Positions 23,039 to 35,065 of a DNA stretch of 64,000 bases are shown in pieces. Below the pieces are notes generated by a model that saw only the letters and a program-made list of their open reading frames with translations, was not told where the DNA came from and did not search any database. Every line of letters starts with the position of its first letter. Within the stretch, counting starts at the first letter, position 1. The position numbers and the translations under genes were made by a program. Source of the stretch: Taxillus chinensis (taxonomy: Eukaryota; Streptophyta; Magnoliopsida; Santalales; Loranthaceae); NCBI GenBank assembly GCA_023512835.1, contig CM042090.1, positions 58,081,865-58,145,864 on the forward strand, read 5' to 3'.

Positions 23039-26000
23039 ATGTCCAATAAACCTCAAAGGAATATCTCTCCCAAGAAAACCCAAATAAAAGAGGCCGCTGA
23101 AACTAACAAGTTAAAGTCAACTTGGAGAGCTAAAAGTCCTAGCAAAATCAAATCCGTAACTGTTGACATTACTGCTGCTCTCTCTAACCGCCCGAAACAA
23201 GTTTGGGCACCAAAAGTGTAAACTGTTATCTTTAAGGAGCATCTCTGGAATGCATTGCCGGATCACTTGAAGTTAAAGATCAATCAAAGCAAGTGGATCC
23301 TCGATAGTGGATGCTCCGGACATATGACGGGTGATCAGACTCTGCTTATAGAAGTTAATGAAAAACGAGGTCCATCCGTTTCATATGGTGACAACAGCAA
23401 AGGTAAGACTGTCGGGTATGGCACTTTAACTAACGGCTGTGTATCAATCACTAGAGTTGCACTAGTCGAAGGTTTGAAGCATAATTTGCTAAGTGTCAGT
23501 AATTTATGTGACAAAGGATTTACTGTTTCCTTTATGTCCAACACCTGTACAGTAAGAGAAAACTTATCCGGAGATGTTAAGTTACCCGGATCAAGAGATG
23601 GGGACATATACTCAGTGGTCTTAAGAAATAATTCTTCTGACCCTGTATGCTTCCTCACTAAAGCATCAGATGAAGATAGTTAGCTATGGCACAAGCGATG
23701 CGCACATTTAAACTTTAAGACTTTGTCTAAATTAGCGTCACTTGATCTTGTTACTGGTCTACCTAAACTCAAATTCTCCGAGACACCTCTCGTCGAGAAT
23801 GCCAATTGGGCAAGCGGACCAAACATAGCTTTAAGAGCAAATCGGTTAATTCAATAATCGCTCCTCTACAACTTCTTCATATGGACCTCTATGGTCCTAT
23901 TTCTTCCGTCACTTGGGTCGGTGCGAGATATACCCTTGTGGTTATCGATGATTTCACCAGGTATACATGGGTGATGTTCCTGAAATCAAAGGATCAAACT
24001 TTTGAGCATCTTGTAGATCTTTTCAACTGGATAAGCAACTCACAAGGACTGAGCATAAAGTGCATCAGGAGTGAATATGGTACAGAATTTGATTTTTCAG
24101 AAATGAGATCATATTGTTCAGAACAGGGCATTCAGCATGACTTCTCTGCGCCCAGAACTCCGCAACAAAATGGGGTAGCTAAGCGCCAGAATTGTACTTT
24201 AGTCGAGGCTGGCAGATCTATGTTAGCAGGGGCAACGCTTCCTCTCAGTCTATGGGCTGAAGCTGTGTCCACTGCCTGCTATGTTCAGAACAGAACTCTA
24301 ATAAATAAAACTACCATGAAAACACCCAATGAGATGTGGAGAGGTCGAAAGCCTTCAATTTCACATTTTAGAGCCTTTGGGTGTACATGCTATATATTGA
24401 ACAACGGCAAAGAACCCCAGAATAAATTTGAACCGAAATCTGATGATGGGATCTTTGTCGGGTACACATTACATAGCAAAGCTTATCGGGTCTTCAATAG
24501 AAAACTTTTTAAAGTTGAAGAATCTATCCATGTGACCTTTGATGAAACTAATCTTGATTGGTCAAAAGTTGCTTCTTCAAGTTCTAACGTACAGGTTCAA
24601 GACAACAACATCGACTATTCAAAGTTTATGACGTTCTCGTTATACATACTGACCAACCAAGCGGCACCAGCGGAGCACAAAGAAATGATATGGACGATGC
24701 TACGGATGACTCGGACTTTGGACTACCGTTTAGCTCCGGACATACTCCTACGGATACCCAAAATTCTGGAGCACCTTCAAGTCCGTCCGGACTAGTTAAC
24801 ACTGATAGAAATAGTGTTGAAGAACCATCTAATTCTACTGTACCTTCTAATACGGAAACATCTAGCCCGGAAGAAGCTCAACCAGCAGATATACGTGAAC
24901 CACCTAATCTGGCAGAGCTTCAAATTATTCACGATCAACCATCACATGCACAGAATTACAGATGCACCTGAAACCATCCCTCATATCAAGTGATTGGTGA
25001 TCCTACTGTTGGTGTAAGAACAAGAGCAGCCACCTCCAACATGAGTCTTTACTCGTGTTTTCTATCTCAAATAGAACCAAAGGTGGTAGATGAAGCTCTT
25101 TAGGATTCGAATTGGATAGAAGCCATGCAAGAAGAGCTGAATCAATTTAAAAGAAATAATGTGTGGACCTTAGTACCAAGGCCTAAGTCTCAGCAAGTCA
25201 TTGGCGTTAAATGGGTGTTCCGGAACAAACTTGATACGGATGGAATCGTAATCCGGAACAAAGCCAGACTGGTAGCCAAAGGATATCGTCAAGAAGAAGG
25301 AATAGACTATGATGAGACCTTTGCTCCGGTGGCAAGACTTGAGGCAATCCGGATGTTTCTGGCGTATGCTTCATATGAAAACTTCATAGTTTATCAAATG
25401 GACGTCAAGAGCGCATTCCTCAATGGAGATCTTCAAGAGGAGGTTTACGTAGAACAACCTCCCGGTTTTATTGAACCTAAAGCAGGACATCTAGTCCACA
25501 AGCTTCGGAAAGCTTTATATGGTTTGAAGCAAGCTCCAAGAGCTTGGTACGACACACTGTCAGAATTCCTACTTGCTCACAACTTCCAAAAAGGAAAGAT
25601 TGACACCACCTTATTTCTACGAAAAGAGAAAGGACACACTCTAATTGTACAGATATACGTGGATGATATCATTTTCGGATCAACGAATCCGAAGCTTTGT
25701 GAAGAGTTTGCTAAGTTGATGACAGGCAAGTTTGAGATGAGCATGATGGGAGAACTGTCCTACTTCCTCGGAATAGAAGTTAAACAATTGAAGGAAGGAA
25801 TCTTCATTAATCAAGCTAAGTACACTCACGATCTTATTAAGAAGTTTGGTATGGAAGGTTCATCTCCCGTCAAAACTCCCATGCCTGTCAGTGCCAAGTT
25901 AGATCCTGATGTGGACGGCATATCATGAAATGTGACCGACTACGAGAGGGATGATAGGATCCTTGTTGTATCTTACAGCAAGTCGCCCAGACATTATGTT

Positions 26001-26603
26001 TGCAACTTGTACTGTGCACGATATCAGGCGAATCCCAAGGAGTCACATATGCTTCATGTTAAACGGATATTAAGGTATCTCAAGGGAACGATGAATTTGG
26101 GACTTTGGTACCCAAAGGAGTCCAACTTCACCTTATCTGGATACTCTGATGCCGACTTCGCTGGATGTCGCATCGACAGGAAGAGCACAAGTGGTATGTG
26201 TCAGTTTCTTGGAAATAGATTAATTGCATGGTTCAGTAAGAAGCAGAATTCCGTATCAACCTCTACTGCGGAGGTGGAATACATAGCTGCTGGAAGTTGC
26301 TGCGCACAGCTACTTTGGATGCAGAGTCAACTTACTGACTACGGTTTCAACATGTCATCTATTCCACTCTACTGCGACAACACTAGTGCAATTGCTATCA
26401 GCAACAATCCTGTCATGCACCCTAAGACGAAGCATATTGAGGTCAGGTATCACTTCATACGCGACCATGTTCTGAAAAATCACATTTCCTTGGAACATGT
26501 TGCTACTGAAGATCAATTGGCAGACATACTTACAAAGCCCCTACCTGATGCAAGATTCTCTGAACTACTCATCCGATTAGGTATGCTTGACTTCTCTGTA
26601 TAG
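23039..26603 (+). pseudogene. gag end and pol of copia element B
   Basis: The end of Gag (QRNISPKKTQIKEAAE to QVWAPKV) is followed by an in-frame TAA (23219-23221). Next is the protease with WILDSGCSGHMTGD, then the integrase zinc-binding region (LWHKRCAHLNF). The integrase core (23806-24795) has HMDLYGPI, but the second catalytic Asp is Glu (RSEYGTEF) and the third residue, Glu, is Lys (GVAKRQN). RT (25125-25928) keeps [21 protein letters not shown] and an intact YVDD ([11 protein letters not shown]). A stop at 25928 and a frameshift follow. RNase H (25932-26603) has [18 protein letters not shown] and DNTSAIAISNNPV and ends LGMLDFSV. Several stops occur, as at 23683. With an altered integrase and an inverted gag it is not autonomous. 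Confidence 0.92.
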
Positions 26604-26815
26604 CTTCATATTTAAATTACCCAACAGTATACTTACTATCAGAACATGCATTGTGCTTTTATTGAAAGTAGAAGATACATACTGACTTTAATGCTGATCA
26701 TACTTACTGATTAACGGTCTCATGCTTCTGATATTAATATCAACTTCATACTGGAAGGATGCTTGCGTTTCCCGACTAAAGTCGTTAAAGCAAACATGAT
26801 TAAAGTTTATATGAT
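26604..26815 (+). other. Element B spacer 3' of pol (first part)
   Basis: Non-coding sequence directly after pol, continuing at 36694 beyond the CACTA element. Nearly identical sequence is uninterrupted in E (47742-47953). Confidence 0.85.
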
Positions 26816-27180
26816 CACTACAAGAAATTAGGCCTTTAGTAACACAGAAAGTGTGTTAGCGTAGGATACCGTAACACTTTTTGGGGTGTTAGGTCTGCTT
26901 GGCTTATGGAAAGTCTCCCAGCTTTCAGTAACACTTTTTGATGTGTTACAATTTTATGTTACGGTAGGTCATACAGTAACACATGTTATTGTATTATGAA
27001 ACACTTTCGTAAGCTTTTTTTAAGCTTACTATAGAACTCTCTACATAACACTTTTTAGTGTCTTACAATTATGTGTTGCCGAAAATCATACAATATGACC
27101 TTTTTTGTGTTAGGGAAAGTGTCCGACATACCATAAGCCAAGCAGACCTAACACACCAAAAAGGCTTACAGTAGATGCCA
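26816..27180 (-). repeat. CACTA left end: TIR, subterminal motifs, inverted repeat
   Basis: After the 13 bp TIR, repeated TAACACTTTTT/GTGTTAC motifs occur about every 40-60 bp; subterminal repeats of this kind are where TNPA-type proteins bind. Arms of 39 bp at 26871-26909 and 27131-27169 (core GTTAGGTCTGCTTGGCTTAT) are inverted copies with about 4 mismatches and enclose about 220 bp. Confidence 0.85.
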
Positions 27181-28440
27181 CAGAAATACAATAAGCCCCC
27201 TCAAATGGTTACAATTATTGGTTTCAATTTCATAAATACCATTAAAGTTCGAAAACTACAAATATTAAAAAAACAAACCATCAAAAATAATAATAATATA
27301 TTTCCCCATTGAACATATAAAACAAACCATCATAAATACCATTAAAGTTTGATTTTATTAAGTGTTACAATCCAAAATAAGTAACTATGTTCAAAATATT
27401 TTACAAACCATAATACAAATTCAAAATGTCTCAAAATAAAATCCCTAATGTAATCTTCATTCCATGCCAGACAGTTACTTGCATTAATTCTGTAAGAAAA
27501 AAATAATAATAAGTCTGTCAATATTATTATATATCTATATCATTAATTTGATTTACAAATTGAATGAACAGTTACCTTAATTATCACCTGCATTGAGCAC
27601 TCCAGTTCTGGCATTTGTTATTACTTACCTATGCAAGACAGAATATATAAGTATTAATATGTATCATGGCAGAATATATGAGCATTATGTGGATAAATGG
27701 GGGTATGAGATTTCAATAAAACATGAAATAAACCTCAACAGAAGATTTTATCAGGGCAAGCAATTGGAGTTTTCATTTTTTTTTCCTGAAACCAACAACC
27801 AAAAAAATGGGGTATGAGGTTTCTTAAACAAAAATAAAGTCCCCACAAACACACTAACCCTTTTCCAATGTGAAGCCATTGCAGAAAATCAGCAGACGTG
27901 CCTAGAAGACGTGTTGTGGAAAAAACTCAACCTAAGACGAAATTCAGCAAGGACCTAATGCAACCCAAGAAATTTCAAAAGCAAAACCCACAAATATGCA
28001 ATGTTTCTCATCAATGACCGCTCAATTTCACATGGAATAGGTGGGTTCAAAATTACATAGCAAGAGTTTAGACCCAAGGTTTGTACATACAAATCAAATT
28101 AACCGAAAAGAATGGGAAGATGTACCTGTTGATGATAAGCATAGAACGCTCCTATTCGTCTCAAACTAACCTATCTTAGAGGGCAAGGGGAAAAAAGGAT
28201 GAAAAATCTAGGGTTTATGTGTAAACCTTGAAGGTTGCAGTCATTTGAAGGATAGGATTTTAAAACATGAAATAACTATAAAAAAGATAATGCAAATTAA
28301 GCTCCAGTTGCTTGCCCTACTCGTGGAAAACATGAATTAACATGCATACAACAAATGAAACTTCCAGCAAGATAAAGTAGGGGAAGAAACACATTTTAAA
28401 AGCATACAAACACATGTATATGCATATTTCACAAAGGAAA
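27181..28440 (-). other. CACTA 3' non-coding region
   Basis: AT-rich sequence between the subterminal repeats and the TNPA-like gene. No domain recognised. It may contain the 3' end of the TNPA-like transcript, because the last recognised exon (28446-28664) ends in GCAAG followed by GTGAG, a possible splice donor. Confidence 0.5.
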
Positions 28441-28445
28441 ACATC

Positions 28446-30767
28446 TCACCTTGCAATAACTTTTTCAACGGGCCATGCAACTGTCGTACCAACAGCTTCT
28501 CCAATAGTGAGCATCTCCCGGTTTGGGCGAAATAAATAAGCATTTGGTGCTTTTGCCACATCAACCCACACTCGCATGAATTGTTGTCCAAGAGGAATGT
28601 TGTGAACCATTACATTGGGATCACTAGAACTCCAACGACCCTCGCAACTACTTCTCCAGACCAATCAAGCAAGTAGCAAGCATCTCTAGTGGCAGAAAAT
28701 TTATGGCCTACACTCTACCATAATATCCAACAACCAAGTAATAAATTATAAACACTTGTATATATAGTCCAATTAACTATCACAAAGGAAATTATACTTT
28801 GTTTACCTGTGGGGATGGTATAGTGTGGGATTGCTCTTCACTTTGTGGTGGTTTAGAACCCTAAGGCGAAAAGTACATTAGAAAGATTTTTTAGAATATA
28901 GTCATTTATGGTATGATTATTGATATAAAAGGATCTTACCACATGACCCTTTAACATATCCATCATCTCAGACATTTGGGTCTTGAGGGCATCTTGCTCT
29001 TTCTCATACATCTCCATCTTGGATTGACAAATATCAAGAATTGTCAAGCATGATTTGGTAACCCCTCTTCCTTGGCCTAATATACGACCAGATTTGGGAT
29101 GACCTAACAAAATGGTTAGTGCATCCTTATTTACATTGGTCGTTGTAGATGATTCCGGGTTATTACGTATAATTTCATCCAATTTTTCCTACACAAAAAT
29201 GTAAGTACAAAGTTAGTATAGCAATCACACCTGAACATAAATAATAGACAAAATTGTAACAAGTTTAGTACTCACAAAGAGGGCAGAAGTGCTCATTTAC
29301 AGGCTCACCACTCTTCTTGGTATGGGCCTTCCGAAAGGCTTGTATCCTATGTATACGTTCACCCTTATTCTCTTGACCCTACCAAAAATATTGGAATATA
29401 TCAAAAAATAACTACGAAAATAATTAGACCCATGACCCAAGAGGGAAGAAGTCCGAAAACACAAACCCACAATGACAAGAATAAAAATACACAAAGTGGA
29501 TAAAAAAACACAAAATTGCATACCATGTCTGCAATGGTTCGTGCATAACCTCTCGCACCCTAAGGTAATTGGCGCTTTTTTCATTCTTCTCTCTTGGAAT
29601 TTAGACCTTATATTCTATTCATGCAAATTTTGAACAATTTAAAAACACCAATTAGTTGAGCATCAATAAATTAGTGTACTGTCCCATACTAATTAAGCAA
29701 GACAAACTATTTTACTTACATGATGTTCCTTGCTAGTTTTAAGTCTCACAAAAGCTTTCCATTCAGCAACACTCTTTATGTTATCTGGTTTTAATGCTAG
29801 GCGTTCGAGTCTCGCTTTTTAGCGTTCACAAGTTCCGTGACTACCCTAGACTTTGAGGATCTCCATAAACCATTCATTTGTTTAAAGCACCACTTCTTTT
29901 GCCAGTCTGTATTGACATCATATTTTGCCTACAAGAAGAAATGAATAAGATTATATATATAAATTTTTGCATGTGTATGAAAAGTGAGATACTTTAAAAC
30001 AACCATAATATGTGTAAGCTTTTTTTTTACCTGAATTGAGGCCCAAAGAACATCTTTCATAGCTTTTGACATTCTCCTCCAATCACTAAGGTCGTATGGG
30101 ACAATCTCTCTAACCAAGACACCCAAGAATGAAGCCAACCATACGAATGGGTACCAACTGGTTGTCCTTTGTTGTTCCATGTAATTTGTATCAATCCTTC
30201 ATTCTTCTTAGTCAAGATAATCTAGTTTTGCCTCTTTTCTTCCCACTACTAGAAATTGAGCACCCAGCTGGTTCATTCATTGAATCTGTCATTGTTTATA
30301 ATGGGTTCTTCCACTTCACCCACATTTTCCAGATCTGCTGTTTCTCGCATCTGCCTTATCCGCTGTTTCTCTGCATCTGCCTTATCTGCCTGTTTCTCTA
30401 CATCTGCTAAATTTTCTGGATCAATCTCATCAGCCACATTTGCTGGATCTCCTTCATCAACTAAATTTTCTGGTTCTGCTATAGTATTTATTGGTTCTTC
30501 CTCAACCAACGCATCAAGTTGATCAGTAAGGGATCTTCTCCTCTTTCTTGAAGTATCTGGAGGTAATTCCCCTTCATTTATTGGAACTAATGGAACTGGT
30601 GGTGAGTCCAACACTACTCTAGCAGGGGCTACATTCCTCTTGTTGTAGCTCGGGGCATTTACTCTTACTAACTCTAACCTTATACCTTCTGGTTATCCTT
30701 TCTTCCAAATTTTGTGCAGTGTACCGTTTGCATGTATTGTTTCTTCACTGGCTTTAACTCGCTTCAT
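28446..30767 (-). pseudogene. TNPA-like CACTA protein (Transposase_24 type)
   Basis: Minus strand, apparently spliced. The ATG at 30767 (MKRVKASEETIHANG) is followed by PEGIRLELVRVNAP, then an acidic linker (RKRRRSLTDQL, NLVDEGDPANVADEID) to about 30273. Exon 30180-29929 has WYPFVWLASFLG and DWRRMSKAMKDVLWASIQ. Next is KKWCFKQMNGLWRSSKSRV (about 29890), then GARGYARTIADM, IQAFRKAHTKKSGE (about 29330), the exon 29182-28940 with LDEIIRNNPE, GHPKSGRILGQGRGVTKS and a short coiled coil ending at a GT donor, GSKPPQSEEQSHTIP (28860-28805), and 28664-28446 with WSSSDPNVMVHNIPLG, RVWVDVAKAP and EAVGTTVAWP. This order matches plant Ptta/En/Spm proteins. An in-frame stop near 30693 (KKG-stop-PEG) argues for decay, unless it lies in an intron. 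Confidence 0.8.
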
Positions 30768-30959
30768 TTGATTGCTGGCCAACGATTTTACCCTTCCGTA
30801 GCAATGTCATCTTTCTACCTACTTCAAACCCCTGCAACATCAAACAAATCATAAGTTTTATGTCATTTTTGTATGGAAAAAATAGCAAATAGTAATCATA
30901 TATATTTTCACGTGTCAGAAAAGTGAAAAGCAAGCAGTTTTGTGATTCACACCATAACA

Positions 30960-31130
30960 CAGTTCAATGTTTACAATACATTGAAGAAACACAAATCTGT
31001 CAAAGCCCCAATTAAATCTGACAAAATTAAATGTTTACAATACACTAAAGAAACACAAAAGTCTGTCAAAGCCCCAATTAAATCTGACAAAATTAAATGT
31101 TTACAATACACCGAAGAAACACAAAAGGAA
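30960..31130. repeat. Tandem repeat, about 65 bp, 2.5 copies
   Basis: Units contain TGTTTACAATACA, GAAACACAAA, CTGTCAAAGCCCCAATTAAA and TCTGACAAAATTAAA. They lie between the two CACTA genes, probably in an intron or intergenic space. Confidence 0.8.
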
Positions 31131-31216
31131 TTTCCCTGCTATTCACTGTTTTCCAACCCAAAAGAAAACTACAGTGCATTAAATGGATGAAAAAGGCCAA
31201 AAGAACACAATAACAT

Positions 31217-34200
31217 TCATTGTTCTTCACTGTCATCCATCCCAAAACACCCTCTTGGTGAAGCCTTTAAAGCTATATACCAATTTGATGTGTCATTCTC
31301 TCTTGCATAGAATGCCTGTTTAGCTTGCGATGACAGTATAAATGGATCCCTAATTGACTGAGCTTGGCCTACATTAAAGTTTACAAGAGTATAAAAGTCA
31401 AGCTTCTTAACACCAGCTTTAATGTTTGCCCAATCACACCAAAACAGAGGCACCTTAAAGGTGCGATAGTCAAGCAAAATGATTTCCTTAATAATCCCAA
31501 AATACTCCTCTATCTCATTCAACTGTCCGTTGCTTTGTGATTCCAAATAAACACCACTATTTTGAGTAGTTTTCTCTGCCATTTTTTTTGTGGAACCGCA
31601 TCCCATTAATCATATAGCCTTTGTAAGATATGACATTGGGGCTTGGACCTTGTCTTAATTGATGTAGCATGTCATCTCGTTGTAGTACATTTTAAAAAGC
31701 TGGAAAAAAATATTTTCTGTCAACAAGTTATTATATATGAATTTAATGAAAAAGAAAAACACATATGTTTGGTTTCTACTTATAACCTTGTTGTAATACC
31801 ACAAGGGGAACCCTTCTGAATGTTGATTCCATAGTAAGTATGGATTTTCTTTCAAATTTGGATGCAACTCCTTCAATTCGGCAATATGCATTCTATAGCA
31901 ATTGTGCAAATTAGTAGATATTGAAAAAAAATACTTCTCAATATAATAATATATACTTAGTTAAAGAAGAGTACTCACTTTAGGAATGACTCGAACAGCC
32001 AAGTTAAATAGCACATAGCGGTGTGCTATAGCTATATGTTTCCCATCAAGTGACATACTTATTCCGATTGAAAGTGGACGCTCTTCAAGCCGTGTAGGAG
32101 ACAAAATATCACCATAGCTGGGACTTTTCTTCAAAAAAGTCTCACAAAAACGTACACATTCAAGAGAAAGATACCGATTTGCAATAGATCCTTCAGGCGT
32201 GCATAGTTTGATACAAACCCTTTGAGTACCTTCATATATCTAGTAATATTGTGAGGGAAGTTATTAAGCTTAGTAAGAATTAATTGTATGAGAGAAAAAA
32301 ATATGAATTAATTATATGAGAGAACAAAGTATTTCCATAATACAAAGTAAAATCACCTCTCAAAATGGTACATCCATCGGAATTGTACTGGCCCACATTG
32401 TCTCACTTCTCGTGGAAGATGTACCACCAAATGAATCATTATATCAAAGAATGAAGGTGGAAAATAATCTTCCAATTTGAAAAGAATTTCTGCTGCCTCT
32501 AATTCTAATTGTACTATCTCCTCCTTGTCAACAACATGTTGACACATTCCATGGAAAAGCTTGCAAAGTCGAAGAATCTCCACTCTAGGACCTTCTTCCA
32601 TTAGACCCTTAATTGCAACCGCCAACAATTGTTGCATAAGAACATGACAATCATGGGATTTAAGTCCTGTCAGCTTATGCTTCTCCACGTCAACACAATT
32701 GCTAATTTTAGAACTATAGCCATAAGGCAATTTTAGGTCAAATAGTCTTTTACAAAACAACTTCTTATCAGATTTTGATAGTGTATATGCTGCAGGAGGA
32801 AGGCGAGTGATATTGTTTTCTTCATATGGATGGAGCTGTGGCATAATGCCCATCAATTCTAAATCTAATCTTGATTGATAGTGATCTTTTGATTTCCCCT
32901 TGCAATCTAATAGTGTATTGATTATACTTTCACAAACGTTCTTCTCAACATGCATGACATCCAAATTGTGACGCACAAGCAAGACCTCCCAATAAGGTAG
33001 AGTGAAAAAAATTGATTTCTTCTTCCACATTGTATCTTCTCCATCATAGCTCCTCTTCTTCGTACCTTTTCCAAAATTATTGACCACATAGAGTAATTGC
33101 TCGGCCACTTCAGTACCCTTTGCTATGGTAGGATATGGTGTTGCTTTATTCCTTAACTTAGTAGAAGTAAGTTTCTTCTTCCTGTAAGGATGATTTGCAG
33201 GTAGAAATCTGATATGATTACAAAAGCACATCTTCCTACTATGCTTCAACCATTGAGCATGTGTATTTGGGCCACATAAAGGACAAGCGTATCTCCCTTT
33301 AGTTGCACAACCAGCAAGATTTCCATATGCTGGAAAATCATTTATTGTCCATAACAACATAGCCCTCATATTGAAAAATTTCTTCTCAGAAGCATCATAT
33401 GTATACACTCCTCTCCATAAATCTTGTAACTCATCTATCAAGGGTTGCAAGTAAATGTCTATGTCATTTCCAGGTTGTTTAGGTCCTGGAATCAACGTAG
33501 ATAGGAAAGTGAACTCATCCTTCATGCACAACGAAGGTGGTAGGTTATATACAACAAGCATTACTGGCCAACAACTATATGTGGAACTCATATTTTTGTA
33601 TGGGTTGATCCCATCAGCAGCAAGTCCAAGCCTAAGATTATTAGGCTCAAGTGAAAACTCTGGCCACCTTTCATCAATAGCATTCCAAGCCTCCGAATCT
33701 ACAGGGTGTTGCATCTTCCCATCAGTGCTTTTATTATAAGAATGCCATCTTAGATTTAAAGCTGTCTCCTCAAATCTAAACATCCTCTGCAGCCTAGGTA
33801 TAATGGGAAAATACCGTACAACTTTTGCCGCCTGGCCTATCATAATTTCCTTAGTATGTTCATTTTCCTTCCATCTTGAGGTTTCACACTTGGGACATAG
33901 TTGGGCAGCAGCATTTTCTTTTGTGAATAAGCAACAATCATTGACACAAGCATGAATTTGGGTGTAGTTTAGATTAAACTTGTTCAGGAACTTTTTCAAC
34001 GAAATAGATAGATGTCGAAGAAGATTATTTTCTGGCAACATATCCGTCATTAGCTCTAACACTCATTGAAACTTGCATCTGACCATCCATGCTTTGTTTT
34101 CAAATTGTATAGTTCAACGATTGAGGAAAGTTTACTATATTTTAAACAACCATCATATAGTGGACTTTTTGCATCTTCCAAAGCAGATCTGAATTTTTCA

Positions 34201-34627
34201 TCACTATTGTTAACCCCCAAATCATTGGTATTTTCGGTGTTAATTTTATAACCCATAAAGAACTCATGAAATGCGGCTCCAACATCTCTATCATTGTCAT
34301 GATTCTGAATCGGATCCTCTCCATGATGAAACCACGTTGTGTAATTTCTATCCATGCCATATAGTACCAAGTGAACATGAACCTCATCTATGAGTTGATG
34401 ACATAGATTTTGACATTGATTACAAGGGCAAAGGATCTTATTTGGAAAACCAGCATTTCTTTCAACAAGTGTTGACAAAATCTCTTGCTCCTTTATCGTA
34501 CTCCTCTCGTATCTACATTAGTGACATGAAGTACTCACTTACTAATCATGTGCTTAACTAGTGGGTAGAAGTAGCAAAAAACTTATGTACTTACTAACCT
34601 ATTAAGATGGACCCATGTCTTGTCCAT
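31217..34627 (-). pseudogene. TNP2-like CACTA transposase
   Basis: Catalyses excision and insertion in CACTA elements. Minus strand: a short first exon MDKTWVHLNR (34627) is followed by GTTAGTAAG. The Transpos_assoc domain has EYDKGARDF, FPNKILCPCNQCQN, VHLVLYGMDRNYTTWFHHGE and GWSDASFNE. The transposase (TNP2) domain (34062-32353) has CLFTKENAAAQLCPKCETSRW, GLAADGINPYKNMSSTYSCW, FLSTLIPGPKQPGNDIDIYL and FPAYGNLAGCATKGRYACPLC. The DUF4218-like end is LVVHLPREVRQCGPVQFRWM, then a probable intron (GT at about 32353, AG before YMKVLKGF) and ANRYLSLECVRFCETF. The DUF4216-like part (31606-31217) has VPLFWCDWANI and DPFILSSQAKQAFYA. One-base frameshifts near 34475, 34060 and 32200 break it, so it is probably inactive. 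Confidence 0.9.
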
Positions 34628-34869
34628 AGAAATCAGATCTACCCAACACCTTTTAATATCATAAAAAAATCACAAATTATTCAATGGTTAGCAAACACTA
34701 CTTGCAACAAAATGGACAAGACATGGTGGGTTCAACTTTACCATGCAATACATATATAAAACTGAAGAACACAACAAAATAATATTTAGTGCAGTCCAGT
34801 GCCTTCATTTTACACCTAGAAATGTTTGGAGCAGTCCATAATATATAAAAATGTTCAATTTTACCCTGC

Positions 34870-35065
34870 GGTCCAGTGTACTTCACTATCTTCCAATCAA
34901 TGTTCAATGCAGTCCAGTGTTCAGTGTTCAGTGTAGTCCAGTGTTCAGTGTTCAGTGCAGTCAATTTTAGTGTTCAGTGTTCAATGCAGTCCAATGTTTA
35001 GTGCAGTCAATTTTAGTGTTCAGTGTAGTCCAGTGCTCAGTGTTCAGTGCAGTCAATTTTACCTT
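34870..35065. repeat. Short tandem repeat of GTGTTCAGTGCAGTCC type
   Basis: Irregular tandem copies of CAGTGTTCAGTG, GCAGTCCAGTG and GCAGTCAATTTTAGTG. Upstream of TNP2 on the CACTA 5' side. Non-coding. Confidence 0.8.

Noticed and set aside
30256..30522. 88-codon plus-strand ORF rich in Ser
   Set aside because: Antisense of the acidic part of the TNPA-like gene.
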